Shown here piece after piece: positions 63,454 through 64,000 of a stretch of DNA of 64,000 nt (position 1 is its first letter; each line of letters begins with the position of its first letter). The DNA lies in NCBI GenBank assembly GCA_901472455.1, contig LR590464.1:682001-746000 (forward strand), given 5' to 3'. The position numbers and the translations under genes are program-made. Source of the DNA: Leclercia adecarboxylata (lineage in GTDB: Bacteria; Pseudomonadota; Gammaproteobacteria; Enterobacterales; Enterobacteriaceae). A model generated the notes under the pieces. It ran no database searches and had not been told where the DNA came from. It saw only the letters and a program-made list of their open reading frames with translations.

Positions 63454-64000
63454 ATGAAATCCGCGGCGAAGGCGCTAAAACCAAAACGTCAGGAAGAACA
63501 GGCCAGCTTCATCAGCTGGCGTTTTGCGTTGCTTTGCGGCTGCATTTTACTGGCGCTGGGTTTCCTGCTGGGACGCGTGGCGTGGCTGCAAATCATTGCC
63601 CCTGACATGCTGGTACGTCAGGGCGACATGCGCTCCCTGCGCGTGCAGGAAGTGTCAACTTCGCGTGGTCTGATCACCGACCGTTCCGGCCGTCCGCTGG
63701 CGGTCAGCGTGCCGGTGAAAGCGATCTGGGCCGATCCCAAAGAACTGCATGATGCCGGTGGGATCTCGCTCGATAACCGCTGGAAGGCTCTCTCCGACGC
63801 GCTGAAAATGCCGCTCGATCAGCTGGCTGCCCGCGTCAATGCGAACCCGAAAGGGCGCTTTATCTATCTGGCGCGTCAGGTTAACCCTGATATGGCCGAC
63901 TACATCAAAAAACTGAAGCTGCCGGGTATTCACCTTCGTGAAGAGTCGCGTCGTTACTACCCATCCGGGGAAGTGACCGCGCACCTGATTGGCTTTACCA
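63454..64000 (+). CDS. ftsI: Peptidoglycan transpeptidase FtsI (PBP3), N-terminal part
   Basis: The septal class B penicillin-binding protein; the gene runs off the window after ~182 codons. MKSAAKALKPKRQEEQASFI is the cytoplasmic tail, then a membrane helix (FALLCGCILLALGFLLGRVA). The pedestal domain follows (STSRGLITDRSGRPLAVSVP, PGIHLREESRRYYPSGEVTA). The catalytic domain lies outside. ATG at 63454 with AAGGGAAA upstream. Unbroken so far. Confidence 0.97.
   Translation, partial: MKSAAKALKPKRQEEQASFISWRFALLCGCILLALGFLLGRVAWLQIIAPDMLVRQGDMRSLRVQEVSTSRGLITDRSGRPLAVSVPVKAIWADPKELHDAGGISLDNRWKALSDALKMPLDQLAARVNANPKGRFIYLARQVNPDMADYIKKLKLPGIHLREESRRYYPSGEVTAHLIGFT

Overview
This is a chromosomal window from a gamma-proteobacterium of the family Enterobacteriaceae, most like the Enterobacter/Leclercia/Lelliottia group. 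The order carB - kefFC - folA - apaHG - rsmA - pdxA - surA - lptD - djlA - rluA - rapA - polB - araDAB/araC - yabI - thiQPB - sgrRST - setA - leuDCBA - leuO - ilvIH - cra - mraZ - rsmH - ftsL - ftsI is the E. coli 0.6-2 minute backbone without cai/fix genes between carB and kefF. Regulatory DNA agrees: araI/araO1/araO2, a LexA box at polB, a TPP riboswitch at thiB, SgrS RNA, the leu attenuator and MraZ boxes are all recognisable.

Layout. 1-7.2 kb: carB end, two small lipoproteins, a type V autotransporter on the minus strand, and the kefFC potassium efflux system. 7.3-21.7 kb: folA and housekeeping genes for nucleotide stress, ribosome maturation, vitamin B6, outer-membrane biogenesis, RNA polymerase recycling and SOS polymerase II. 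21.8-27 kb: L-arabinose operon and araC. 27-34.5 kb: yabI, thiamine transport, and sgrR/sgrS/sgrT/setA sugar-phosphate stress genes. 34.5-50.8 kb: an accessory island between setA and leuD. 50.8-60 kb: leucine and valine biosynthesis with leuO. 60-64 kb: cra and the start of the division and cell wall cluster.

The island is the interesting part. Sequence resembling the 5' end of a hok-type toxin mRNA lies just before the left end of an IS3-family (IS150-like) element at 34.63 kb. The rest of a hok locus, with the toxin gene, lies just after an IS3-type right end at 50.5 kb. Between them, after the transposase, sit a periplasmic alkyl sulfatase, a secreted esterase with an OhrR-like regulator, an aldehyde dehydrogenase with TetR, a MarR/SnoaL pair with a perfect palindromic operator, an alanine racemase remnant, a Bcr/CflA-type efflux pump, an aldo/keto reductase with LysR, a small membrane protein and a VapBC module. 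Several intergenic repeats recur in this island. The content suggests surfactant or xenobiotic ester detoxification; this is inference.

Sequence quality matters here. Many conserved genes, including essential ones (folA, lptD, ftsL), are broken by single-base insertions or deletions, often in short homopolymers, sometimes five or more per gene. This is best read as residual sequencing error. Coordinates for such genes span the whole locus across the frame breaks. The block from about 25.5 to 41.8 kb shows no such break.
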